64,000 nt of DNA from JANQQC01 sp965262255 (GCA_965262255.1 OZ253505.1:3844001-3908000), one strand, 5' to 3'. Shown: positions 44,868 to 54,830, counted from the stretch's first letter. Notes: generated by a model not told the origin, from the sequence alone. Numbers and translations: made by a program.

Positions 44868-46634
44868 ATGCTCAATAGTGAACAAAAGTGGATGGAAATG
44901 CAATCTCCTCAAAGGCATTGCTTTGCGAGGAAGGATTGGATACCCGTTTACGGTATGAAGTTCAACATGAAAGAACAAAAGTATCCAGAAATCAACCTTA
45001 AAGAAGATTTCATTCATGTTGAAAGTGGCATTGTTTCGAACGAGTATAAAGATCTCGCCGAAAAATTGAGCTGGAGTGACTGGGGACAGGACAATGTAAC
45101 TCCCTACGTTTCCAAAGCCAACAAGTATCACAAATCCGGGAACATTTATGATCGAGAAATGAACAAAATTGGCGAAAGATTAGTAATGGGGCAATACATA
45201 GACGCTGATTTCAACAACGAAATATACATCAATCAAGACTTCGTACTAGCATACAAGCTCGTTCGGCATAATGATCGCTGGATTCGCCCTAAAGAGGGTG
45301 ACAGAGAGGTCATTCGCTGCTTTAAAGATGAAAAAGGGGATATAAGTTTTGTTGAGATACGCGCTGAATTCATACGAGACTATCTCTATGCACTAGATTC
45401 GTCATTACGTTTGTACTATTACCGAGAACGACAATCTATAGTTAAAATAAAGCCTGACTATATTCAAAAAGAAACTGTCGAACTCATTAATGAACCCCAC
45501 CACAGGTGTACACTTTCTTGTTACCATATTACCTCCGAAGGCGATTTGCCTGACTCAAATGGCATTTCTGTTAAACGATCGGGCAACAGTGTTAACGAAA
45601 GAGATACTATACCTGTTTCTAACAACATCAGATTTGCGAGTTGTGACACAATAACAGAGTTCCGTAAAACTGAGAAACCCGATCGATATCATATTCACGG
45701 TCGACTATGGCGGGCCGAATGGATAAACCCAGCTAAACAATCAAGTTTGGTTGGATACTCCGAACCTAAAGACGAATTTATGGTACAAGTTGATGAAACT
45801 AACAACAAAGTTAAATTATCTACCCTTAAATACGAAGAGATAAACAAGTATCTTTGGTTTAATCCCGAAGTTGTTAACTTGCTCGTTGCTAATCGTGGTG
45901 GAAAAATAGTTTGGGACACTATGGAAACTGGCTTTGTTTTTGCTGATCCTGATACATCAGTTCACTTTGGTGTTAACAAAAAAGGGCTGATAACAGTATA
46001 TGCTTTCGATATCGCAAAGTTACCGTATTGGCAACAGAAAATATGGGTTAGTCAAAACTGTTCTCCCAATTTCGGAATAAGCCGCGAGCTATCGAAAATT
46101 CAAATTGCATCTACTCCAGTCGACAGCACTGCTCCAGAACAACTGTTATTTATTGAACTTAGCAAAATTGAAGAATTATTTCAAAGAAAATTTAGTTTGA
46201 AACTTTATCGCAATTTCTCAGATACACAAACAGTTACAAAACTAATAGATAGGTTTAGATCACTCGATGATGATACATTAAGATCACTTGCTAACAACTT
46301 ACACAAATTCTGTATTGAAAGAATCAATGAAAAACAGCTGAAAAAGTTAGTTCGACAAAAAGACAACAAGTTTAAATCTATTCGTCTTCTTAAACAATTT
46401 CTTGAAGAAAAAAACGACATGATCAATTTTTCGGAGTATACTGAACCGTTATTCGCTTTAACTAAACTTGGAACATATGACAGTCTTCTGGATTCGGATC
46501 AGAACGAGGATAAAAGTGTGTACGATTGCCTAAACGTAAATCGAAGTGATCCTCATATCTGGCAAGGGGCAGAGATGATCAATAAAATTGCGATAACATT
46601 TAGTAGATTACACAGTGCGATTGAGCAATCATAA
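44868..46634 (+). CDS. 588-aa protein of unknown family, partner of an Abi_C protein
   Basis: A soluble 588-aa protein without signal peptide or membrane segments; I do not recognise a domain. Residues about 50-430 look mainly beta-rich and aromatic (SWSDWGQDN, YRERQSIVKIKP, HIHGRLWRAEWINP), with scattered Cys and His. Residues about 430-560 are helical and charged (TVTKLIDRFRSLDDDTLRSL, INEKQLKKLVRQKDN). The downstream gene follows after 18 bases with its own AAGGAG and encodes an abortive-infection type protein, suggesting a joint defence role. Strong AT bias compared with the neighbours (for example AAA/AAT-rich codons) suggests acquisition. Start ATG 44868 has a weak AAGGT upstream. Confidence 0.65.
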   Translation: MLNSEQKWMEMQSPQRHCFARKDWIPVYGMKFNMKEQKYPEINLKEDFIHVESGIVSNEYKDLAEKLSWSDWGQDNVTPYVSKANKYHKSGNIYDREMNKIGERLVMGQYIDADFNNEIYINQDFVLAYKLVRHNDRWIRPKEGDREVIRCFKDEKGDISFVEIRAEFIRDYLYALDSSLRLYYYRERQSIVKIKPDYIQKETVELINEPHHRCTLSCYHITSEGDLPDSNGISVKRSGNSVNERDTIPVSNNIRFASCDTITEFRKTEKPDRYHIHGRLWRAEWINPAKQSSLVGYSEPKDEFMVQVDETNNKVKLSTLKYEEINKYLWFNPEVVNLLVANRGGKIVWDTMETGFVFADPDTSVHFGVNKKGLITVYAFDIAKLPYWQQKIWVSQNCSPNFGISRELSKIQIASTPVDSTAPEQLLFIELSKIEELFQRKFSLKLYRNFSDTQTVTKLIDRFRSLDDDTLRSLANNLHKFCIERINEKQLKKLVRQKDNKFKSIRLLKQFLEEKNDMINFSEYTEPLFALTKLGTYDSLLDSDQNEDKSVYDCLNVNRSDPHIWQGAEMINKIAITFSRLHSAIEQS

Positions 46635-46652
46635 GTTCGAAAGGAGTCAGAC

Positions 46653-47423
46653 ATGCCCTCTGCAAATAATGGTATTACAATCCCACCTACTCAAACAGAA
46701 AAAATAAGATTGCTGTTTGAAATTGTCCAAGCGGCTTCTGATAATAACATAGTGGATGGCGACGCATACGGAAAACTAAGATCGAACCTATTAGAAGTAG
46801 AGTCTTTAACTTTACCTGTAATTGTAAAAGAGTCTAGAGACACTAGACAACTGCAAGACGCGCTGACAAAATTGTACTCCGGCCCCGGAGCATTGAACTA
46901 CCGACGTATACTTGTTTATCAGATGTTTAAGCATTTGATAGACAAGTATAGTTTGACAAGCTCAATAATCGTTGAAACCGAACTGTATAAATCACTCGAG
47001 GCATTTAACTTTGAAACAGTTCATGTGTTATGGCAAGATGCGATGGATCTTCGAACAACCAAGCCATATATTGCAATAACAATAGCTAACTCGTTATTAG
47101 AAACAGTTTGCATCTTTATCCTAGGGCGAATGAGCAAGAAAAAAATTCCTACTGGAATCAGAAAGATGTTTACAGAGACCAGCAAAGTTTTAAGACTTGC
47201 TCCAGACGGTCAAACTAACGAAATTCTTAATAGTTTACTTTCCAGCTTAACGGAAGTTGTTTGGAATTTGGGACGTTTCCGTAATGACGCAAGCGGTGCT
47301 CACGGCACAAGTATAAACTCCATTCGACCATTAGTCAGACATGCAACGCTCGCACTTAACACTGCTGGTACTCTTTCCACATTCCTTTTAGAAACCTACT
47401 TATCAAGAAACGAAGGAAAGTAA
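46653..47423 (+). CDS. Abortive-infection family protein (Abi_C-like)
   Basis: A 256-aa helical protein. Its last 110 residues match the Abi_C (AbiJ C-terminal-like) pattern: TIANSLLETVCIFILG, LRLAPDGQTNEILNSLLSSL, WNLGRFRNDASGAHG and RHATLALNTAGTLSTFLLET. The RN-x-AHG element recalls the RxxxxH signature of HEPN ribonucleases, so RNA cleavage upon phage infection is plausible but not shown. AAGGAG lies six bases before the ATG. Forms an operon with the preceding unknown gene. Confidence 0.8.
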   Translation: MPSANNGITIPPTQTEKIRLLFEIVQAASDNNIVDGDAYGKLRSNLLEVESLTLPVIVKESRDTRQLQDALTKLYSGPGALNYRRILVYQMFKHLIDKYSLTSSIIVETELYKSLEAFNFETVHVLWQDAMDLRTTKPYIAITIANSLLETVCIFILGRMSKKKIPTGIRKMFTETSKVLRLAPDGQTNEILNSLLSSLTEVVWNLGRFRNDASGAHGTSINSIRPLVRHATLALNTAGTLSTFLLETYLSRNEGK

Positions 47424-47857
47424 GAATTGAGATAAGATAGCACTCTAATCAGCACAGACTAATAGAATTTTAATTTTTTAGAGTACAGTATAGTATTCGC
47501 GACTGGATTACTGCAAATTCGGTTACATCATTTGGTGATTACCATGTGCGAATTTATTTTGTGTAACATTCCTAGACAAAAATTCCCTTAAATTCCAACA
47601 CTCTTACATGATTTTCTCGACTATAGAATGCAAGTAGGCACCATTCTATTTAACTTCTGCAAGTGGGAGACATCCTCCGTTCAAAAATTTGATAGACACG
47701 TAAGAATCACTCAGCTATAAATAGTAGTCGCCGTAGTAGCCAATCATAAACTGACCGAGTAACGAATGAAGTACTCACTTTAGTGACCTTTGCTCAAGAC
47801 AGAATACATTTTTTAGCCAGTGTCTATGCGTTATCTTCAAAAATTTTCGATTCGAGG
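47424..47857. other. Gene-free region between convergent genes
   Basis: AT-rich DNA with stops in all frames; no repeat or gene was recognised. Confidence 0.45.
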
Positions 47858-49615
47858 TTACTTGTTGATTTTTTTCTTTGTAGTCATCACTGGTTTAAGC
47901 TTCCCCTCCAGAACAATTCCCCATACAGGTATGTCCGTCCATTCGTCAGGTGACACGTCGAAAGGATTCTCTTTTAGAATAGTAAAGTCGGCCTTCTTAC
48001 CGACTTCTATACTACCGATTTCATCCTCCAAACCTAACACTCTCGCTCCATCTAACGTAATTGCTTCTAATGCTTCGTGAGGGGTTAATGCTTGGTCTAT
48101 CGCGTATGGAACTCCCTCTCTTGTGATTCTCGTGATGTGTGCACCGGCTGCCCGAAGAGGCATAGGCGGAGCTAGAGGAGCATCTGAATGCAAGGCCACG
48201 GGAACTCCACCTTCAGTTAAGCCTCCCAACGGAGTAATCCAGTTTGCTCGAGCAGGTCCGAGTGGATTAGCGTAGATATTTGACATGTAAAAAACGTAAT
48301 GACTTGCTACCGATACCATTGCGCCTGCCCTGCCTGCTTCAACTACGTGATACGGAGAGAATAAGCCTCCATGCTCAATTACAAAGTCTCCCTCAAAGCC
48401 ATCAGATCGCAACTCTTTGAGAGCTTGCAATGTCGCTGTTTGAGCACTGTCACCATTTGAATGAATATGGACACCTAAACCTGCGTTAGTTGCGCTCGAT
48501 AAAACTGTCACCAGAGAGTCCGGCTTGGTCACCCAAAGCCCATCACTACCTTTAGATTGACCACTAAGGTAACCAGGCGAACTAAGCTTCATGGTTTGAG
48601 AGTAAAAGGCTCCATCAGTAAAAAACTTCACTCTAGGTAGTGTAGGAGCAGGAGTCTCGATTTCTCCAGAAAGAAATCCTTCAATGCTAGCAATTGCACC
48701 GTCTCCAAATTCCCGTTTCATAGCTCGAAACTCGGGTACCAAATACAGTTTAAAGTCTGGATTCATCGAATTCCAGTTCCTCTTTATCACTGCATTTTCA
48801 ATTACTCTGCCGAAAATTCCGTATGCTAGTTCGGCTGTCGTAGTAATACCCGCCTCTCGTACTATCTGAAAGTAGCGATCTAATCCAGCATCAATAACCT
48901 CTTCAGCCATCAAAACATGACCCATTTTTTGCAATACAATGGGTACGGCATCTTCATAGATTCGACCTGTTAGTTCTCCTTCATCAGATACACCAATCCC
49001 ATGAAATTTTTCTTTCAGTTTAGGGGTTGCTCCGATGACCCGTAAAGCGACCGAGTTCAAATAAAAATCGTGTGCTGAATAATGGATAATGATCAAGGCA
49101 CGATCAGGCGCAATTCTATCCAAATCATCTTTGTCGAGATCACCTTGTACTAAATTGTGGTATCCGTAAACGACGACCGGACTGCTATCTTGAGGTGCTG
49201 CGTCAACGATCTCCTGAATTCGTTGCAACAGCAAGTACCGGCTTGGGTAACCTTCTATCATTCCACCGCTAACCGCCATCGGCCATGGCGGAGCTAACGG
49301 ATGACCATATAGCATCCCTCCTAAAACAACATGCATGTGAGGATCAATGAAACCCGGTAAAAGAATCATATCTTCAAAAATTTTGTTTGTTCTTGCGTCC
49401 GGGTAATCTGTCGAGAGGTCATCGTAAGATCCTATACCTAGAATTTTTCCATCTCTAACTGCAACGGCTTCTACCGTCTCTCCCTTCTGTCGCATTGTGA
49501 TAATCTCTTCAGCAACAAAGATCGTCACTTCAGAGCGATCAATTAAATTTGGAATGTCAATCGTTGTGCAACCAACGCAGAGAAAAAACAGCAACACTAG
49601 TATTAACTTCTTCAT
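47858..49615 (-). CDS. Lipoprotein amidohydrolase, YtcJ-like
   Basis: A 585-aa metal-dependent hydrolase (amidohydrolase_3). The leader KKLILVLLFFLCVGC has a lipobox. Catalytic-site motifs: GFIDPHMHVVLGG (HxH), HIHSNGDSAQTATLQAL, VIEHGGLF and ALHSDAPLAPP (Asp). Typical targets are cyclic amides or N-acyl compounds; substrate unknown. ATG at 49615 is chosen because GGAG precedes it and it gives the shortest leader. Divergent from the GST-like gene. Confidence 0.88.
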   Translation of the reverse strand: MKKLILVLLFFLCVGCTTIDIPNLIDRSEVTIFVAEEIITMRQKGETVEAVAVRDGKILGIGSYDDLSTDYPDARTNKIFEDMILLPGFIDPHMHVVLGGMLYGHPLAPPWPMAVSGGMIEGYPSRYLLLQRIQEIVDAAPQDSSPVVVYGYHNLVQGDLDKDDLDRIAPDRALIIIHYSAHDFYLNSVALRVIGATPKLKEKFHGIGVSDEGELTGRIYEDAVPIVLQKMGHVLMAEEVIDAGLDRYFQIVREAGITTTAELAYGIFGRVIENAVIKRNWNSMNPDFKLYLVPEFRAMKREFGDGAIASIEGFLSGEIETPAPTLPRVKFFTDGAFYSQTMKLSSPGYLSGQSKGSDGLWVTKPDSLVTVLSSATNAGLGVHIHSNGDSAQTATLQALKELRSDGFEGDFVIEHGGLFSPYHVVEAGRAGAMVSVASHYVFYMSNIYANPLGPARANWITPLGGLTEGGVPVALHSDAPLAPPMPLRAAGAHITRITREGVPYAIDQALTPHEALEAITLDGARVLGLEDEIGSIEVGKKADFTILKENPFDVSPDEWTDIPVWGIVLEGKLKPVMTTKKKINK

Positions 49616-49695
49616 GAACATCTCCAAAAAATGTTTTAAAATTTCAAATTTACGCTAAACTAATCATTTCTGAAATTTAATAAGGAAAAACCACT

Positions 49696-50727
49696 ATGGA
49701 AGTCATAGATAGACTAGAACTCACGGGGGCTCCGGGTTCACCTTATACCAGAAAAATGCTAGGGATACTTAGATACCGCCAAATTCCCTATACTATCTAT
49801 TGGGGAACGGGGAATATTCCGCAAGGATATCCTTCGCCCAAGGTTCGCCTTCTTCCAACATTCTTCTTCAAGGATGGCACCGACGGAAGTCTAGCTCCGG
49901 TAACAGACTCAACTCCGATTACGCGGCGACTCGAAAACGATTATACGGGTCGTTCTCTCATCCCATCTGACCCTGTACTAGGTTTCATTAATGATTTAAT
50001 TGAAGATTATGGTGATGAATGGGTAACGAAAGCGATGTTTCACTTTAGGTGGGCGCATAATGAAGATGCCGAAAATGCCGCTCCTCTACTCGTTTATTGG
50101 GGAATGAACACCGCTCAGAAAGAAGCTGCAGAACAGTTTGCAACAGACTTTTCCACGAGGCAAATCGAACGACTATATGTTGTCGGCTCAAATGAGGTTA
50201 CCGGTGAAACAATCGAATCGTCGTATCAACGACTAGTTGAAATTCTCGACAGTATCATTCAGAAAAAGGGATACATCTTCGGCTCTCGTCCCTCATCTGC
50301 GGATTTTGCCATTTATGGGCAACTCACACAGTTGGCTGTTGTCGAACCTACGTCTGCTCGAATAACAAATAGAACCTCTCAGCGAGTGCGCGCTTGGGTT
50401 GATTTGATGGATGATCTGTCTGGTGTTAAACCCACCGAGGAAGATTGGATATCGTATGAAAAGGCTAAGGATCATCTTTACCCACTACTTACAGAAATTG
50501 GCCGAACCTACGTCCCGGCGATGCTCGCCAATGCAAAAGCTATTCAAGCAGGTGAAGACAGTTTTGAAACACAGATTGACGGTCGGTTGTGGCGGCAACC
50601 AGTATTCAAGTACCAAGCGAAATGCTTGGAATGGCTACGAGAGAGTTATCAGGCAAAATCGGATTCTGACCGTAAATTGATCGATTCACTTATTTCGGGA
50701 TCAGGATGTGAAAGAATTGTAGCTTAA
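49696..50727 (+). CDS. Glutathione S-transferase-like protein
   Basis: A 343-aa protein. The first 80 residues are a thioredoxin-like GST N-domain (GAPGSPYTRKMLGILRYRQIPY); residues about 170-250 form the helical C-domain (YIFGSRPSSADFAIYGQLTQL). It is longer than canonical GSTs by about 100 residues, with a C-terminal extension. A decayed relative lies at 56470-57455. Reaction unknown; such proteins often act in breakdown of aromatic or ether compounds. A sulfatase gene follows after 26 bases. Confidence 0.8.
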   Translation: MEVIDRLELTGAPGSPYTRKMLGILRYRQIPYTIYWGTGNIPQGYPSPKVRLLPTFFFKDGTDGSLAPVTDSTPITRRLENDYTGRSLIPSDPVLGFINDLIEDYGDEWVTKAMFHFRWAHNEDAENAAPLLVYWGMNTAQKEAAEQFATDFSTRQIERLYVVGSNEVTGETIESSYQRLVEILDSIIQKKGYIFGSRPSSADFAIYGQLTQLAVVEPTSARITNRTSQRVRAWVDLMDDLSGVKPTEEDWISYEKAKDHLYPLLTEIGRTYVPAMLANAKAIQAGEDSFETQIDGRLWRQPVFKYQAKCLEWLRESYQAKSDSDRKLIDSLISGSGCERIVA

Positions 50728-50753
50728 ATTTGCTTGGAGTTCGGAGTATTAGT

Positions 50754-52418
50754 ATGTGGAAGAAAGTACTGATTGGCGTTGCAGTCCTAGTAGCTATCAT
50801 CGTTAGCCTCGGCTATCTCAATCGTGTTTCCATTGTAACCTTTTTAATCTTGGAGCGGGTGAAACAAGATAGAATTGAAATAGCGCCCTACAAAGAAGTC
50901 GAATGGAAGCAAGGACCGAACCAACCAATCTCGGAGCGTCCACCAAATGTCGTATTGATTTTGGTCGACGATTTAGGATACAATGACATCTCCACTTTTG
51001 GGGGCGGTGTCGCCGATGGACTTGTTCCTACTCCAAATATTGACCGACTAGCAGCCGAAGGCGCAATTTTTACTCAAGCATATTCCGGTACCGCCACTTG
51101 CGCCCCTTCCCGTGCGATGCTTATGACCGGTCGGTATCCAACTCGGACTGGATTCGAATTTACTCCCACTCCAGAAGGTTTTTCACGAGTGATTTCGTTT
51201 ATAGCGAATTCGGCAGATCGCGGCACTCTTCCTCTTATAGATTTCAACCAAGAACAAGATAGAAATCGAGTTCCCTACGACGATATGGGACTTCCGGCTT
51301 CAGAAGTTACTGTAGCTGAGCTACTCAAAGATAACGGGTATCACACGGTACACATTGGTAAGTGGCATTTGGGACGCAGTTTAGAAAGTCGGCCAACCGC
51401 GCAAGGGTTTGATGAAAGCTTGCTAATGCAAAGTGGACTATTCCTTCCAGTTAATGATCCAAACGTCGTTAACGCTAAAATTCCAACGGATCCTATTGAT
51501 AAATTTTTATGGACTCGTATGCAACATGCGGCCTCCTATAATATGGGAGAAGTGTTTCAACCAGGGGGCTATATCACGGATTGGTACACAGAAGAAAGCT
51601 TGAAAGTAATAGAGGCCAATAAAAACAGACCTTTCTTTCTATATCTTTCGCATTGGGGTGTACATACGCCGCTTCAAGCAACCACTGCCGATTATGAAGC
51701 GGTAGGAGATATCACACCTCACCGTCTCCGAGTGTATGCTGCAATGGTAAAGTCGATTGACAGAAGTGTAGGGAACGTAATGGATAAACTGGAACAGGAA
51801 GGACTAGCGGATAACACTATAGTTGTACTGACTAGTGATAATGGTGGTGCTGGTTATATAAACCTGCCAAATGTCAATAAACCTTTTCGTGGTTGGAAGA
51901 TTACGCTTTTTGAAGGAGGAATTCGTGTCCCGATGATGGTAAAGTGGCCTGCCAAAATACCGCCAGGAACGCTTATTGAAGAGCCTGTGGCTCATATTGA
52001 TGTTCTTCCGACATTCGTCTCTGCGGCAAATAGTAAGATTCCCTCTGATATAGAAATAGATGGGCAAGATTTGTTACCGGTTGCGACGGGGACGGGTATA
52101 ATTGAAAGACCGAATGATGCTCTGTTCTGGCAATCTGGATACTACCAAGTTGTCCGATCTGGAGATTGGAAACTGCAAGTCAATGCTAGGCAAAACAAAG
52201 AGTGGTTGTTTGACCTGAAGTCAGACCCGACAGAGCAGGTAAATTTAGCAGAGAGTAGAAATGATAAGCTTACTGAGCTTAAAGTTTTGTTAGAAGCCCA
52301 TCATAAAAATGCAGTTGAACCTCTGTACCCGTATTCAATTGAGAGCGCTATACTTATCGATAAAGTCGGCGACGCGAAAGGACTTCCTGGTGACGAATAC
52401 GTGATATGGCCCAATTAG
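50754..52418 (+). CDS. Membrane-anchored sulfatase (type I, formylglycine)
   Basis: A 554-aa enzyme. Residues 5-25 form an N-terminal membrane anchor (VLIGVAVLVAIIVSLGYL), so the catalytic domain faces the periplasm. Metal ligands LILVDDLGYND, the active-site motif CAPSR with Cys116 to be converted to formylglycine, HIGKWHLG and TSDNGG are all present. Hydrolyses sulfate esters. ATG at 50754 has GGAG ten bases upstream; an in-frame start eight codons earlier is less likely. Probably co-transcribed with the GST-like gene. No anaerobic or aerobic maturase is seen in the window. Confidence 0.9.
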   Translation: MWKKVLIGVAVLVAIIVSLGYLNRVSIVTFLILERVKQDRIEIAPYKEVEWKQGPNQPISERPPNVVLILVDDLGYNDISTFGGGVADGLVPTPNIDRLAAEGAIFTQAYSGTATCAPSRAMLMTGRYPTRTGFEFTPTPEGFSRVISFIANSADRGTLPLIDFNQEQDRNRVPYDDMGLPASEVTVAELLKDNGYHTVHIGKWHLGRSLESRPTAQGFDESLLMQSGLFLPVNDPNVVNAKIPTDPIDKFLWTRMQHAASYNMGEVFQPGGYITDWYTEESLKVIEANKNRPFFLYLSHWGVHTPLQATTADYEAVGDITPHRLRVYAAMVKSIDRSVGNVMDKLEQEGLADNTIVVLTSDNGGAGYINLPNVNKPFRGWKITLFEGGIRVPMMVKWPAKIPPGTLIEEPVAHIDVLPTFVSAANSKIPSDIEIDGQDLLPVATGTGIIERPNDALFWQSGYYQVVRSGDWKLQVNARQNKEWLFDLKSDPTEQVNLAESRNDKLTELKVLLEAHHKNAVEPLYPYSIESAILIDKVGDAKGLPGDEYVIWPN

Positions 52419-52964
52419 TCTCATTAACTTTGAAGAGCATTAAATATGACGGTGAAGGATCGAATTTTCAACGCGGAATAGACTCCTCTAGAGAATATAA
52501 GCAATCGTCTAACGTCAGTTTTGTTTATCTCCGGAACAAAACGCAAGCGGCCTATTCGACGCGGGTCAAACTCTTAGAACGAGGTTCTTTGGGGCGTGGG
52601 GGCGATCTTCTACCGACGCTCGTTCACGCTATTTCTTGTTCGTCAAAATGTATAACTCGAAGCGCTTTGATAACGTATAATTTAGGACTTTCTGGGTGTC
52701 TTTTGGAGCTCTTTTCTGACTGCGTGAGTAATAGTGGTGTTGCGTAATATCTGCCCCAATACTGTTTCCTCTAGATGGAATTGCTGTATAGTGGTAGTAT
52801 ATCATACTACGTACCAGTTTGTAGGACTTCACAGGTATATAGTCGCTTAATCTCTAATAAACTCTATGTTTTCTTCTTAGCATTCGGAACATAGTCGAAA
52901 CCGGCTACTTTCTCTTAGCATGAATGTACTCTGTAATTTGGAGAAGCAAGTTACGTTTCCACGT
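52419..52964. other. Gene-free region after the sulfatase gene
   Basis: An open frame of 113 codons overlapping the sulfatase 3' end has no motif and no ribosome-binding site. Nothing else was recognised. Confidence 0.4.
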
Positions 52965-53630
52965 TTATTCTACTATTATGTTTTTTGATAACATCGCGTA
53001 TATTACTATGTCACTGTTAAGTTGCATTGGAGCAGTCGAACGCAATCTAGTCATAACCCGATCATGATAAAGCGCAACACATTCCTCCTCAGTGTATCTA
53101 CTAGGATAAATGAAACCGTCTATTTCTGGCATACTTTCGTATACGAACCTAGAAAAGTGCTGACCTTCTGTATGATCGGAACTCCTAATAACGTCAGTTG
53201 GTACTCCATAGCAAGTAGCCTTTCCGCCTGTCAATTCGAGTAATGTTAAAAATTGGAAGGCTTCACTAGAAAAGGATATCACAGATCTATCTAGATAATC
53301 CATAGGGGTCAGTACACGAATAGGATTAAGGTCAAAAGCGTCTCGAACTATCGATTCATAGATCGCTGTATCAATAGTTTGCGCACCATATGTTACCCTC
53401 GTCCAAAATTGATATTCTCGCCGTTTCGGATGAGTAGTATATCCAAACCGGCTCGGAAAGTATCCTGGTTCTAAAAGGGTGTCAATATACTTTGTTTTAA
53501 AGACGCGAACGAAATTGGTTATGTTTCTCCGCACTTGCAACCCACTAAACAATTGAACTATTTCGGAAATACTCGGTAAACTTCCGGCTGTTACTTCTGT
53601 TATTAGGCTTCTAGCACTTAGTTTAACCAT
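52965..53630 (-). CDS. RES-domain toxin (probable NAD-degrading)
   Basis: A 221-aa protein with the RES-domain pattern: RFGYTTHPKRREYQFWTRV, TYGAQTIDTAIYESIVRD (Glu) and DGFIYPSRYTEEECVALY (Ser). RES toxins such as MbcT remove NAD by phosphorolysis or hydrolysis. Its start shares one base with the stop of the upstream gene (TAATG), so they form a coupled toxin-antitoxin pair with the antitoxin first. The extra N-terminal 45 residues are not typical. Confidence 0.78.
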   Translation of the reverse strand: MVKLSARSLITEVTAGSLPSISEIVQLFSGLQVRRNITNFVRVFKTKYIDTLLEPGYFPSRFGYTTHPKRREYQFWTRVTYGAQTIDTAIYESIVRDAFDLNPIRVLTPMDYLDRSVISFSSEAFQFLTLLELTGGKATCYGVPTDVIRSSDHTEGQHFSRFVYESMPEIDGFIYPSRYTEEECVALYHDRVMTRLRSTAPMQLNSDIVIYAMLSKNIIVE

Positions 53631-54091
53631 TAGAAATGAGCTCCACGTTCCAAGGCCTCTTTTGTTTGTTCTAACGTTTCAATACACTCTGGAATCGTTC
53701 CCTCAGCTACAGCTTTTCTCAATCTATCAAGCGGTGTAGGAGCATCGCTTCCATAGTAGAATCTCGAATTCAAAAAAAATTTTGTTTGATTTTCGTTCCC
53801 CCCAAACCTTCCGACAAACGCCCTAACTGCGATTTCCTCTGTTACTCCCTCCTTCTCCATTTGTTCAATGTATTGGTAATCAATTGGACGCTCTCTTGCC
53901 CTTGATTCCTCTGCAAGCCGTTTTGCCTCGTCAGGTGTTACATACTCAACTTTCACGAATTTGGTGAAATCTACTCCCTCCAATGTCCCTACTTCCTCTA
54001 TGTCCGAAACGCAACATTCCTTTGCAACATTCTCCTCAACTTCAATAGTTGGCAGTACAGATGTAACTACGGATCCATTTCCAAGAGGCAT
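53630..54091 (-). CDS. Probable antitoxin of the RES toxin (unrecognised family)
   Basis: A 153-aa acidic protein upstream of, and translationally coupled to, a RES toxin. Key parts: VKVEYVTPDEAKRLAEESR, RPIDYQYIEQMEKEGVTEEI and TPLDRLRKAVAEGTIPECIE. I do not see the helix-turn-helix/DUF2384 architecture of MbcA-type partners, so this may be a different antitoxin class. A decayed paralogue lies inverted at 54515-54830. Function is inferred only from position. Confidence 0.6.
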   Translation of the reverse strand: MPLGNGSVVTSVLPTIEVEENVAKECCVSDIEEVGTLEGVDFTKFVKVEYVTPDEAKRLAEESRARERPIDYQYIEQMEKEGVTEEIAVRAFVGRFGGNENQTKFFLNSRFYYGSDAPTPLDRLRKAVAEGTIPECIETLEQTKEALERGAHF

Positions 54092-54249
54092 TTTTTCAAT
54101 CTCCTGTGGTAATTAGCGGAAAAAGTTACAATCCCGCATATAATTGTTGTTTTAAAGTAGAAACGATTCTTTTGCAACAAGAATGTTTTGTAATGAGGGG
54201 GAGTAGTAAGAGCAACAGTATACCATATTACGTCAATATTGCTAAGTAG

Positions 54250-54420
54250 TGAGCAAAATTGGCGCTTAAACAAAACCGCGGCATCGTGCAGACTCCCGTA
54301 ATTATGAAGAAACAGCGTGAAACATTATAGATTTTGGGAACTATCAAGCTTTGGACACTTATATCTGAGGACTAGCAATCGTGAACGGTATAGTTATTCT
54401 ATAGACGCCTATAGTTGAGG
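54250..54420 (+). mobile_element. MITE-like repeat, family B (copy 3, shortened)
   Basis: About 171 bases: left part GCAAAATTGGCGCTT, interior GAAACAGCGTGAAACATTAT, right end GCCTATAGTTGAGG, the reverse of the left-end consensus CCTCAAnnAT. It lacks the hairpin block present in the other two copies. Confidence 0.65.
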
Positions 54421-54436
54421 AATAATAAAGCAAATC

Positions 54437-54498
54437 GCTTAAAATCCCCTGAAAACGCTTTTTCCCCAAATTTGAATTTCCAGACTTAATCCTACAGT
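54437..54498 (-). repeat. Dispersed repeat, family D (inverted copy)
   Basis: The reverse complement reads ACTGTAGGATTAAGTCTGGA and on to GCGTTTTCAGGGGATTTTAA, almost identical to 7997-8068. It lies between a family B element and the antitoxin relic. Confidence 0.75.
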
Positions 54499-54514
54499 TC
54501 CGTATAACTGAGAG

Positions 54515-54830
54515 GTAGCGGATTTCATAAAATTTGTTGATGTTGAGTACCTCAGCCCGTATGACATAAAAAACAGAAGCAATAGAACGTCCGGTTGATT
54601 ACCAATACATTGAAAGAGTGAAAACCGAAGGCGTAACAGAGGAACTGGCTGTTCAGGCATTCATTCTCAGTTTTTATGGCAAGGTAGCCAGAACAAGATT
54701 CCATCTAATTTCTGCCTTTTTTTGAGGAAGTGATTCTCCAGCAACACTTGATAGACCTGAAAAGGCTATACGTGAGGACGTGATCCCAGAGTGCATTGAG
54801 ATGTTGGAGGGAAATAAGTACACGAACTTT
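54515..54830 (+). pseudogene. Decayed paralogue of the RES-associated antitoxin
   Basis: Plus-strand translation gives DFIKFVDVEYLSPYDIKN, a frameshift, then ERPVDYQYIERVKTEGVTEE and, after a TGA, VIPECIEMLE. These align with DFTKFVKVEYVTPDEAKR, ERPIDYQYIEQMEKEGVTEE and TIPECIETLE of the intact antitoxin on the opposite strand. At least one frameshift and one stop make it non-functional. No toxin remnant was seen beside it. Confidence 0.82.

Noticed and set aside
52406..52747. 113-codon open frame overlapping the sulfatase end
   Set aside because: Low-quality composition, no ribosome-binding site, no motif.
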